From NCBI RefSeq assembly GCF_036785885.1, contig NC_092310.1:5952001-6016000 (forward strand): a DNA stretch of 64,000 nt. Direction: 5' to 3'. Below the pieces are notes generated by a model, which had not been told where the DNA came from, searched no databases, and saw only the letters and a list, made by a program, of their open reading frames with translations. The DNA comes from Coffea arabica (Eukaryota > Streptophyta > Magnoliopsida > Gentianales > Rubiaceae). Below, in pieces: positions 36,050 to 46,199 of the stretch. Positions within the stretch are counted from its first letter, which is position 1. Every line of letters begins with the position of its first letter. A program made the position numbers and the translations under genes.

Positions 36050-37372
36050 ATGGAAGGCACTCGGAGTGGTCGAGGCCGTGGACGCAGAACTAGGCAACCC
36101 ACACCGGTTAGGGGTACGGGGGAAACCTCTACTGGACCCAATCTGGAACCGCAAGTAAACCCTAATGTACAGATAGCTGCTGCTATGCAGCAAATGACAG
36201 ACCTGCTAGCACAAGTAGTGCAGCAACAAGCCCACAACCCAAACCTTAACCCTGGGAACCCCGGAAACCCTGGCCATCATATCGAGAGCGAAGATAGAGC
36301 TCTCGAACGTTTTCAAAAGTTCGCTCCGCCAAAGTTTGTAGGGGGACCCGACCCGGACGTTGCCGAGAGGTGGCTTGAAAAGATGGTTGATATATTTGCA
36401 GCCTTACACTACCCTGACGAACGGCAGGTGACTTTTGCCGTGTTTCAGCTTGAGGGGGCAGCCCGTTCCTGGTGGAACGTAATTCGGCAGAAATGGGAAA
36501 GGAAACAGACGCCTTGGACCTGGGTGAATTTCATTCAAGAGTTTAATGCGAAGTTTTTCCCTCCGCTAGTTCAGGAGAGGAAGGAAGACGAGTTTATTCG
36601 ACTCCGCCAAGGAGCTCAAACTGTGGCGGAATATGAGAGCCACTTTACCCGCTTATCCAAGTTTGCGCCTGAGTTAATCATGACCGAGCAACGAAGAATA
36701 CGGCGTTTTGTCCAGGGCCTGAACGTAGAAATCCAGAATGACCTCGCGGCAGCCCAAATTAACGCCTTCAGTGAAGCAGTGGAAATGGCGCAACGGATAG
36801 AGGATGCTAGGCTCCAGGTGAAAAATTTTCAGGCGAAAAAGAGAGGATTTCCTGGAGACAATTCGGGACAGGAGGATGAAAGTATCCCTCCCAAATTTGG
36901 GCGGGGAACGGGAGGAGTGAGGATGCCGGGAATGTCACCAGAGAGGCCGTCAAGAGGAGGCTCAGCTTCTGCAGCACGCGGACCCTGCGGGTATTGCGAA
37001 AAATTAAACCACTCGGAGGACAATTGCTGGAGGAAAGGAGGAAAATGCTTGCTCTGTGGGAGTGCTGACCATCAAATTGCTAACTGTCCAGCTCGCCTGC
37101 GCGAGCGACAAGGGACTCTAACACCAACCACGACCCACCCTGACCAGTCGAAGGGAGACAAGGATGGATCGAAAGTGTCCTCTCGGGTGTACTCCTTAGA
37201 ACAACATCAAATCTTTGACCCATTAGAGGACGTGGAAGGTAAGAATTTACTGAACCTGGCCAGTGAAAGGGGTACAGATTTGTTAGCCAAGTACAATGCT
37301 CAATATAATCCCGAAGTAGTCAATGATAAGGAATTTCGAGAACGAAATTCTTTTAAGGGGGAAAGAGTGTGA
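36050..37372 (+). CDS. gag: Gag polyprotein of the TR-GAG element, 440 aa, intact
   Basis: Start is the ATG at 36050 (MEGTRSGRGRGRRTRQ); the codon before it is TTG and not a eukaryotic start. The Arg/Gly-rich N-terminus is followed by a Gln-rich stretch, the retrotransposon gag capsid domain at about residues 104-200 (ERWLEKMVDIF, LEGAARSWWN, FNAKFFPPLVQERKEDEF), then two CCHC knuckles at residues 313-326 (CGYCEKLNHSEDNC) and 333-346 (CLLCGSADHQIANC). It packages RNA and forms particles in this family. The C-terminus (FRERNSFKGERV) resembles the last codons of pol in related gypsy elements, and the stop TGA (37370-37372) falls inside the 3' LTR. This suggests an in-frame deletion of pol. The frame is fully open, unlike every other retroelement gene in the window. 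Confidence 0.9.
   Translation: MEGTRSGRGRGRRTRQPTPVRGTGETSTGPNLEPQVNPNVQIAAAMQQMTDLLAQVVQQQAHNPNLNPGNPGNPGHHIESEDRALERFQKFAPPKFVGGPDPDVAERWLEKMVDIFAALHYPDERQVTFAVFQLEGAARSWWNVIRQKWERKQTPWTWVNFIQEFNAKFFPPLVQERKEDEFIRLRQGAQTVAEYESHFTRLSKFAPELIMTEQRRIRRFVQGLNVEIQNDLAAAQINAFSEAVEMAQRIEDARLQVKNFQAKKRGFPGDNSGQEDESIPPKFGRGTGGVRMPGMSPERPSRGGSASAARGPCGYCEKLNHSEDNCWRKGGKCLLCGSADHQIANCPARLRERQGTLTPTTTHPDQSKGDKDGSKVSSRVYSLEQHQIFDPLEDVEGKNLLNLASERGTDLLAKYNAQYNPEVVNDKEFRERNSFKGERV
37355..37367 (+). other. Polypurine tract of the TR-GAG element, within gag
   Basis: AAGGGGGAAAGAG, all purine, ends at the base before the 3' LTR. It overlaps the last gag codons. Confidence 0.85.
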
Positions 37373-40354
37373 GAACCCGTATTGCCTAATATTTTTTCTA
37401 GGGTTTATTTCCCCTTAATTGCATGTTTTCTGCATTTTCTGGCTTAGAAATATTTTCTTAGTGGATTTTATGAGCAATTATGGTTTTAAGATGATTTTTC
37501 TAGTATTGGAGAATTTTTAGAAAATTAAGAGTAAATAGTGGACGTGGGACCCACTAGTGCGAAAAGTTCGGAAAAATTCGGCCAATAAGGTTAAGTTTCG
37601 GATACTGTGTAAAATTTATCGGGTGTTAAGTGATAAGTAGAGTGTGTGAAGTGATTGATGTGAGAGAGAAAAGAAAGATAGGAAGGCATTTAATGAGATG
37701 CCACATGTCACCTTCTCATTGGTTATGACTTAAGAAACACTATTCATCTTTTGACAAATTTTTTGACTTTTGACCCAATTAGTTAATATCTCCAAAAATT
37801 CACAAAAAATTCCTCATTTTTCTTTCTCTTTGGCCGGCCATCTCAAGCTCCACAAGGGAGAAAGTTCATCAAATTTCAAGCTTCCATCTCACTCAATCTT
37901 CCATAAACAAAAGCTTAGACTAGATTTCACTCCATAAAATCCTATCTTCTAGTGCTAGTAAGGGTTGTAGTGAAGTTGTTTTGAAGAGCAAAGGTGTCTA
38001 CAATCTCTCTTTCCCTTGTTTCTTGGTAAGTGATGCTACAACCTCTCCCCTATACCTAATGATGGTTATATTATGCTTAATGGTGGCATGAGTGAAGGAA
38101 TATATGATTTGTTTCTTGATTTGGCTTGTTTTGGAGAAGTTTTTATTTTATTGGGAATTTTTCTGGTTTAATATGATCTTGGTGTTGGGGGCTGGTATGA
38201 TGAATTGTAATGGTTGGAAATGACTCTAGTGAGTGTGAATTGTGGTTAAATGTAATCAATTTTGGATTTGGTGTGAAAAATGGAAAGTTAGGGTTCATAA
38301 AATACCAATTCTGTCCGGTTTTAGCTCACTGGGTTAGAGGCCGAACTAGACTTTGTTCAAAACATGAAAGTTGTAGGTATTGATGTGTTTGAGGTGCCTG
38401 TAAAATTTCAGGTCATTTGGATGAGTGTAGAGTGAGTTATACCGTTTTTACTGTAGCTGTTCTGTTTTGATCAGAATGCGAAAACTGCGATAGTAATTGG
38501 CCCTTTTGACTGGAATTGGTTTGGATTTTGAAGTTGGTGTCTTCTGATGAAATGTAACTGAATGTCTTAGCTAACATATTCCTTTGGAATTTCGGCATTT
38601 GGACTTGTATGGACTGAGTTATACCGATTACAGTTTTTTTGGTTTTGCAAACCTGTTTTGGTGATTCTGGGTTAGTATTTTGCATATTTGACCTAGTTGT
38701 GTTAGGAACTGGATTGAGTGACCTTCTACATTGTTGTAGCCCTGTTTCTTGGCTTCGAAACGGTAGGTCTTACACCCCTATCCGATAATTGTAGTGAGAG
38801 TTGTACCATTACCGCATTATGACGTCAAAACCGGTTTTCCTATGAAGGCTTAAGTTCAAGCCCTTTCTTAATTTCTGGTTTGCTATTATGCTTGTACATG
38901 GTTATAAAACCCTATTGGGGTTGTGATTGGCATTGTTTTATGGCTCGGTATTGAGTCTCATAGTACTTGCTTACGTGTTCTAGGGCGTGACGGTGGTTCA
39001 CGACATTCCCCTGACGGAAGTGCATGACATAGCACTTAATTGCTTAGTGAGTATACTACTCACTTACTTGTTATAATATGGCTTTGCTCTATGTGTATTT
39101 GATGCCTTGAACGCTTAATTGGTTATTGGAAGTGATTGAGGTGAGGGTGTACTTGACCGCCCTCACCCCTTGTGATTTCATTCATGACTGCTTACTGTTA
39201 TACTGAAATACTGCACTGGCTATATGAGTTATTGAATTGCAATCTTGGAAAACTGATTTGGTGTTGTTTGGACGATGTCCAACGACCTCATTGTATTATT
39301 GAGCTCAATCCCGTTTGGTGGTCATTTGGATCGAGCCGGCAAGGGCTTGGTCGTGATAAGTGACATACCACGGGGACTGCACTGAGGAACCTTGTAGTAA
39401 TGAGACTCTTGGTTCCGGTATACTCGAGTATTACCAAAAGCTACTGAATTGGAGTGCGGGCCCGGTTGGGGTATGTTTGGTGGAAGGAATGGAGTGAAGT
39501 GAGATCTACGGTCGGGTATTCTTAAACATTGACGGAGGGTCAATGAGATTGGATCAAGAACGTAAGCGTGGAAACGGGCTCTTGAGAGCCATCCGTATCC
39601 TTTTACCGACTTGTTTACTTCTTAAGTGTGTACTTGAAATGAAAGATTATGCTTATGTGATCTTTACTGCTTATGTGGTAGTAACTCACTGGGCTTTAGC
39701 TCATCCCGTTCCATTTGTTTTTCTTACAGGGATATAATTACTTTTGGGACTGATTTGGATAGTCGATTGCCAAGTTGAGCTAGTGTAAATGGCTTTTGTT
39801 TAGCTTGTTGAATGAAACCCTATTGTGTATTGGGTTCATTTTCTTTGATTGGCAAATCGAGTATGTATATTCATGATAAATGGTTTTTGGCATGCCACTA
39901 TGGTTGTAAAAGTTGAATTTCAATGTATATATATGTTTGGTTGATGATTGTATGGATTTCGGATTTAGACGCATTTCAAACGGAGAAGGAAAAAAAATTG
40001 GCGGGAATGAACAGGACCGAATCCGGCCAGGAATCCGGCCAGAAACTGGCCGGATTGCCGGCCGGATTGGGAAGGATTTTGGAAAAATTTTGGTTTGCTC
40101 TCGGCCTTGTATCCGGCCGAGAATCCGGCCGGAAATCCGGTCAGATTCCGGCCGGATTCTGACGTGTCCGTTACTGTTCATCTTCGGCTTTGATTTTCGT
40201 TTTTTTTATTTTTGCGATTTTGACTTGTTTGCGCGCTTCGGTATGTTCCGGAACGTAATAGATCGACGTAAACTGATCCGTAGTCCTGGCGAGAGCTGGG
40301 CAGGCAGTCTGCTAACCTCTTTGGTTCGCCTTAGGGGAAAGTGGGGCTGTTACA
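37368..40354 (+). repeat. 3' LTR of the TR-GAG element
   Basis: 2987 bp; same ends as the 5' LTR. By-eye differences are concentrated in the stretch matching 33290-33620 of the 5' copy. Confidence 0.95.
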
Positions 40355-40359
40355 TTTTA
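40355..40359. repeat. Target-site duplication (right), TTTTA
   Basis: Identical to 32357-32361. Confidence 0.85.
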
Positions 40360-40627
40360 CACCAACAGCATGTAGATGTCTGCCACTTATGTAAAATTAC
40401 ATGTACTTCAAATTTGGAATTAATTTACATGACGTGCATCAATATTCGTTTGTATGTACCCTGACAGTGCATAAAAAACTACTCAATAAATATGCTAATA
40501 CTAAAACGACTTAGTTTAGAATCCTACATTACCTCCCTGAAACCAATGTCTTCAAATTTTACTATACCAATCATTTTTTTCAACTTGAGAAATAGTTACA
40601 CATTTAATGGCTTCATGAAAATATCTG

Positions 40628-41079
40628 TCACTTGACTGCACTTGTGATGCTTGAGAGTTCATCTTTAACTGGCGATGGTGAGGGAAAGTTTGTGATTGCT
40701 TTGGGTCCTCGGAACCGAATAGCTGCATGATCATAAGGCATTGCAGCTTCTTCTGTTGTTTCATAAGTGCCAAGCCACACCTGTTTTTGTTTAACAGGAT
40801 CTCTTATCTCAGCTACCCAACTACCCCAATGCCATTGACGCACACCATGAAACTTCTTGCACTTGTTTTCATCTTTGGACTCATCTTTTACTGTGCCTTT
40901 GCTTTTTCTCTTGTTCTCCACTACATTTATGTTGCTAGGTTTCTGTTTTACATTCCCATCACCGTTACTATTTTCTTTAGAAGGGAGGTGCTTGAATATG
41001 ATCTCGTTGATGTACTTTTTGACTCTATGGTGATGATCAGTGCGGCCCTCTTCATCACTAGAAGAATCAGTGTAGTGGG
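40628..41079 (-). pseudogene. AP2/ERF gene fragment, CRF type, 5'-truncated
   Basis: The minus frame from 41079 starts inside an acidic region DSSSDEE followed by RVKKYINEI. Both are typical of the cytokinin-response-factor (CRF, ERF group VI) N-terminal domain. It continues through a Lys-rich linker to an AP2 domain at about 40855-40680 ([46 protein letters not shown]). Functional family members bind GCC-box DNA. Here usual residues are changed (RPWG is WHWG; the GKW/GRW Arg or Lys is Ser), and the gene's start is missing where an LTR fragment begins at 41080. The stop at 40628 leaves only a short tail. It is probably a non-functional fragment. Confidence 0.78.
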
Positions 41080-41700
41080 TGTGACGACCCTACCTCCTCC
41101 TAGGGCGTACCCCAGGTTTTGATTGATCGCTTGCCCAACTCTTGCCAGATCTCACTCACAAGTTCATTTACAATATAAGAACCTCGATAACAAAAGCAAT
41201 AGCAACTTTGGCTTAGATATATATAATTCGTGGTCATCAAATTCTCATACAGACCCAAAATATAACAAGAGATTCAAGCTCAAGTCCATCTGTTAAAACT
41301 AGAAAAAACACTAGAACAAAAGACAAGGAGTCTAGACCAAAATGCCAGTGTTCTCCAATTCACTCGCCCATGATCTCGCCCCTTGTAAGAAAATAAACTA
41401 ATGAAATGAGCTAACGTCCAGTAAGATACCAAGACAACATGCAAACGAAGTAGTAAGTTGGTGGTTACATATATCATAGGATAAGTCATTAACATTTCAA
41501 GTAAACAAATCAGATAAGCAATTAATACTTTCATGCATAAAGATACAGTTTGCTCTTGCGAGCCATTTCGATAGTAGCTTGATCAGGATCCGTTGACACT
41601 CCGTCAACCATGGAAATATAGTAACAAATCCGGTAGAGCACCGCTTATCTCTAATCTCCGTCCACCGTTTAACCCCCTACCGGGTTCGAACTCCAAAAAT
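41080..41700 (-). mobile_element. Truncated LTR fragment related to the 21356-24384 family
   Basis: It begins TGTGACGACCCTACC, like the reverse end of the solo LTR (TGTGACAGCCCCACC). Co-linear motifs follow: CTCTTGCCAGATCTC, GATCCGTTGACACTCCGTC, GTAGAGCACCGC and CTACCGGGTTCGAAC. The other LTR end is missing; homology fades near 41700. Its edge directly abuts the CRF fragment. Confidence 0.65.
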
Positions 41701-41730
41701 AATAGTAGAGGCAACCTTGAAGCTGCTGTA

Positions 41731-41990
41731 AGAGATTTAGTCCCTCAGTGACTACCAAAAAGGGGCTAAATCTCTCTTTAAACTGTAGGTCGAGGGTTTG
41801 AATCCCATTTACAGTGAAAAAAATTCGTGGTATCAGAATCAGATCACTCTTTTGGTCTAATTAGATCTGTATATCTGCTAGTCCCTTTCAGAGCTTCTTT
41901 AGACTCCCTTCCTATAAAATAGGATAGATTAGATTATATAAATGTTATCATTGCGGGAAAAAAAAGGAAGCAGTGGAAATTTTTTTTTCT
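41731..41990. repeat. SINE-like or hairpin-bearing repeat, tentative
   Basis: An inverted repeat AGAGATTTAGTCCC (41731-41744) / GGGGCTAAATCTCT (41762-41775) has one mismatch. Directly after it GGTTTGAATCC at 41795-41805 resembles a Pol III box B. No convincing box A was found, and no boundaries or flanking duplication were identified. Confidence 0.3.
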
Positions 41991-42136
41991 GATCCCACCA
42001 AATGAATTAATGTACTGATAAACCATTAATCAAACAAACAGCTTGAATGAATGGTCAAGATGCTATACATAACGATGCTTTTATTAGAGCAAGATAAGAT
42101 ATAAATTTCGTTATATAATTGTGACCAATTAATCCT

Positions 42137-42823
42137 TCAAGGGCCATATACACCGACAAAACTAGCGGTCGAGGATCCTATGTATAACTTCCCCAAGAAT
42201 TCTTGTACTTCGCTAATCAAGTTATTTGTAAACAATGCCCAAATCGCCATTGATCCTTTGCCCAACAGACGAAGTTGTCTGAAAAGTTTGCCGATTTAAA
42301 ATGGTCACAGCTGCAAAAAATTCCCCCGAAATGGTTCTTTTAATGTTATCTGGGCTCCCTGGAAGATTGACCAATATTTCTGAGAAGCCAGCCTTTGGAC
42401 CACTCACCCAGTATCTTCGAACTCTCGATGCAATATATTCATCAATCAGAAGGTATGCACCATACTTGCTTACAGCAACTCCAAGTGGTCCAGACAGTCC
42501 ATTTAGTAACAATGACAACGTTTTAGTTCTTGCATCATATTTGTATAACTTTCCTGAAGTGTCATTGCTCTGGATGATCGTGGAAAGATTCCTGCAAAAC
42601 AATCAATTTTGCCCAGTTTTATAAGGCATGTCAATCTCCAAGAACGCTTAAATAATTTGATGATATTGAAATTTTCAACGAACCTGGAGAAAAATATTGC
42701 GCCAGCATCTGTGAAGTAAACAATTTGATTAGCTTGGTCGATGTCTAATGCATTAGGAAATGCAAAAGTGGTGCCATTGAATCCAGTTGCTAGCTGAGTT
42801 GCAAGCTCTCCACCAGGTGAAAC
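42137..42823 (-). pseudogene. Strictosidine-synthase-like gene, 3' part with frameshift
   Basis: Two exons are recognisable: 42823-about 42686 (VSPGGELATQLATG, ALDIDQANQIVYFTD) and from about 42594 downward (NLSTIIQSNDTSGKLYKYD, LSGPLGVAVSKYG, RRYWVSGPKAG, PGSPDNIKRT). The GT-AG intron between them is intact and joins in frame, so this came by a DNA route, not a processed transcript. The frame then breaks near 42222; family-typical C-terminal sequence (SEVQEFLGKLYIGS, then a stop at 42137) continues in another frame. The six-bladed propeller's N-terminal half is missing. Family members include strictosidine synthase of indole-alkaloid biosynthesis, but most plant relatives lack that activity. 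Confidence 0.82.
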
Positions 42824-42849
42824 CACTAGGAAACCGAATTTGAAGTCAC

Positions 42850-43240
42850 GTACCCAACAGTGCCATTAACATTTTTGCAAGAACAAGGTGCAGTTACAAG
42901 GTAGTCATTTCTGTTGTTGTCAGTGATCGGCCTGATTTGTGATGTATTCACTGAGTAATAAGAAGCAATCTGCTCTTTTTAAAGCCATTGTGCTGGTAAA
43001 GGTAAGAATTGCACGTCTTGATGCTGTTAGAGCAGGCAAAAGGATATATACGACTAATCTGAGTTGGGTATGCAGAGTTCCCATAAACAGCACGCAGAGA
43101 GGGAGGGAAAAACAAGGTAACCACATTTCCTGGTGCCAGAAGCCATAAGCAGCCTTAGCTGAGGTTTGTTTTGTGAAAGGAAGGAATTATTATGACAGAA
43201 TCGCAATGTAGAAATTTCGATGTTAACTACTTCCATTTGT
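42850..43240 (-). pseudogene. LysM-domain protein fragment
   Basis: On the minus strand, pieces in two frames give PFACSNSIKTCNSYLYQHNG, then EQIASYYSVNTSQIRPI and DYLVTAPCSCKNVNGTVGY. These are typical of extracellular LysM proteins and receptor kinases that bind chitin-like oligosaccharides (CxC motif in PCSCK). A signal-peptide-like hydrophobic stretch (LPCFSLPLCVLFM) occurs upstream in a third frame. Homology stops at about 42850, only some 25 bases from the strictosidine-synthase-like exon. Stops and frame changes make it non-functional. Family assignment is moderate. Confidence 0.55.
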
Positions 43241-43743
43241 CATTATCTGCTTGAAGCTATTACACGGATTGAATATGTTTTGGTTCATCTTTGAAATGAA
43301 ATCAACACATCACCTACAGGTTCCAATTTAAAAAAAAAACGATTGGGATATTGCAGCCTGTAAATATCTTATTGTAGCTAACGAAGTCTCTACCAATAAA
43401 CAATTGCTTCAAGCTTTTGCTGGCAATATAACCTTTGCCGATCTTTACAATGTACTACTTATTAGCTTATGTATGTTCCTTTTTGGGTAGGTATGAGCTT
43501 ATGTATGTTCGTTTCGCAACGGCCAGATGTATGCCCATCGCCTACTGCCTCTCTAGAAAGAACAGCAAGCAATAGATCATCCCAGGATCTATCTATCTCT
43601 CTTGTGTAATTGGAAATTCAAAGGTATCAGGCGATACAATTAATTTGCAGCCTAACTCGGAACCAATGCTTGGTATAGCTGTCTTCGACGTTTTTTGAGG
43701 CGTGCCTTCTTCGAAAGAAGTAGATTCGACTGTCACTTTGAGA
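43241..43743. other. Intergenic spacer
   Basis: No gene or clear repeat recognised. Confidence 0.4.
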
Positions 43744-44530
43744 TATAGGTGGCAAATCAACCCATTTAATTAAATTTATCCATACCCATCCATGAATAGA
43801 TGGGTATGGGTATCTTAAGTTTTTACATATATGTATAAATGGGCTACCCAATAATACCCATCAAACCCAATTAATCCATTTAGAATTGTTTCCCCCAAAT
43901 CTCCTCTCTTCCCCCGCCCATTTTTTTTTCAGATTTTTTATTTTGTTATGATGTTAACTACTTTTGTTTCACTAGTATTATTATTTGTTGGTTTTATTTT
44001 CTCTTAATTTGTTAACTTACTCACTTTTTAGCATTACCAATTTATGATAAATTTTAGCCTCTTTTCCTAAATTTCCAAAATGAAATTTTAAATTTACATA
44101 TGAAAAAAATATTAAGGGTTCAAAATTTTTGGATTAAGTTTTTATGTTAATTTGTATAGTACTTAATTTAAATTTTTATATTCTTATTATTCAATTATTA
44201 AATAGTATGTAATTTTGCGACATAGAGTACGGATAGGAAAAAAATTGATAATTAAGCTTATTGAACATTATAAGTAAATATTTAAAACTAATGATGGGTG
44301 CAAAGAGTGGTATAAATTAATAACTTAGTTTGCAAAAATAAATTTAAATGAGTTTACAAAAAGTTAAAATAAATGAGTTATAAATGGGTAATTGGGTTAT
44401 CCAATTCATTTTTTGACTTACCCATTTATACCCATCTAATTAAATGGGTATAAATAAGTTGACTCACTTATACCCATTACCCATTTTATCCAACACAAAC
44501 CCGTCTAAATCACTCATTTTGACATCTCTA
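43744..44530. mobile_element. hAT-like non-autonomous element (MITE), second family
   Basis: The left end TATAGGTGGCAAATC and the right end, read in reverse complement, TAGAGATGTCAAAATG are imperfect terminal inverted repeats. Sub-terminal ACCCAT/ATGGGT motifs repeat near both ends (43790-43860 and 44385-44490). The interior is very AT-rich with no transposase frame. No 8-bp target duplication could be confirmed. Confidence 0.5.
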
Positions 44531-46199
44531 CGCACAGGTTGCATTTATGCATTACCAATAGCATATAATTGAAACTGTAAGAGATGAAACCAATAGCATT
44601 TATGCCCTCGGTCCCGGAATTTGACTTGGTATTAACCACCCACCAGGCTTAAGGAAAAAGTTAAGGGCATTAAATCTGAGAAAGCCATCCAATTCTTGAA
44701 CTCAATGGTGGTGGAAACATTTTTCAGCCGAGTATTGCCTGCTGTTGTTCACGCCTTTCCTAGCTTCGACGGGATGAATGAATGTTTAGCATCAAACCGT
44801 CTTGAATTATTGTTTATTTTTCTGTGGAACTTGGGTATACAGTATCGAAATCTTTGTGCATACGCGCAGGAAACTGTCTTGAAAAGACAAAGCCTTAATT
44901 TCAGTTAATCAAATCAGGAACATGCAAATGCATATAAATCAATTACTATCAATTTGCTGAGATGAAGTTAAAGCAAAACCCGGATCATGAAATTGGCAAA
45001 TGCGGAGACTTTTGCCTTTTCTTCTCTTCTTTTTAAGTTTTGATGAGAAAAACCGCCGCCAGAGGCAAAATGCCAAACTAACGTACGTGTGTGAGTGTGA
45101 CGGATGCAAATGCATATGTCTGTATGTATGTGGCATCTAATCTAATTACGCAATTTGCTATTGCTATCTGAATTTTGGTCAAAGACTCCAAAACAAAAAA
45201 AAAAAGAAAGAAAAGGGTAGGCAGTGGCGGATCAATTTAGTTCCTAAACTTTCATTTCATTTTTTTATGCTTAAAATTCTCAATATATACATATTTTTGC
45301 CTCACTAATTTATCAATTAGCCCCCATTGATTGACAAAAGAAAATATATATTTGAGCATTGGGTTGTCAAAATCCAATATAAACATGTGGCCGTGAATGA
45401 TTTGCTAAAAATTTCTAATAAGACAATCTAGTAATGCACATAATCCATCACTTCAATGATACCTTAAAACATTGGGTTTAGTTTATTGGTTTAGAGATAA
45501 TTTACAAGGCAATGAATTGTAAAACATTTGTGGATCCCTTTCCTCTTGCCTTATTTATCAATTATATACGTCACTGCTGCATTTAATTACTTACTATATG
45601 TATATCATTATTGCCAAATACTCACCATTTATCGAACTCAAAGAGCTTTCATTCTGAAACTGCATGTAGGGCATCTAACTTCTAAGTGTAATTTGCCGAT
45701 CCGCTTGACCACTTAAGAGCATAGAAAAAGTCAAGAAGGACAAAAACCTTAAAAGGGAAAAAAAAAACTACATCGAGTAGTCAAGAAATAACATCATTTC
45801 AAATAACCAAACGAAAGATAGTACTGGATCCATTAATTGAAGGTAAATCACACTTTTATTTCTTTGGTTACAACTTTGAATAAAAACAAATAAAATTTGT
45901 AATTAACCTCTATCCTGCATTAAGCTATGAGAATTTCGATGCAGATTCTCAAGCTTTTTAAACAAGGTGATGCATCGACCAAGGATTTGCGTGCCACACT
46001 AAAAATTTGTACATCTTTGAAATTAAGAAGTACAAATATTTAATGCAGAATCAATTTTCATTATTTAAGAATTTAATAGTACTAATCAAATATGACCCCA
46101 TCAAGAGCCAATACTCTCAGAGAAGGGATGACGAATGATGATGGCCATGCTGCTTTGCATGATGAAGCAGTGCTCTGCGCGAAGGATGACGATGATTCA
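44531..46199. other. Intergenic spacer
   Basis: Mostly AT-rich. GGCAGTGGCGGATC at about 45220 looks like the edge of a common plant repeat. No gene could be supported. The part near 46199 may be 3' UTR of the mannanase gene. Confidence 0.4.

Larger units (their letters stand above)
32362..40354 (+). mobile_element. GAG-only LTR retrotransposon (TR-GAG type), young insertion
   Basis: Two LTRs (2988 and 2987 bp) surround a 2018-bp internal region that holds a tRNA-iMet primer site, one gag frame and a polypurine tract, with no protease, RT, RNase H or integrase. Perfect target duplication TTTTA is at 32357-32361 and 40355-40359. I count roughly 30 differences between the LTRs, about 1%, so the insertion is recent. 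Elements of this layout (terminal repeats with GAG) are known from plant genomes and must use enzymes of autonomous relatives. The LTR ends are related to the solo LTR at 21356-24384. Confidence 0.93.

Noticed and set aside
41795-41805. Possible tRNA gene from a box-B-like motif
   Set aside because: No cloverleaf, no box A at the right distance, no acceptor stem.
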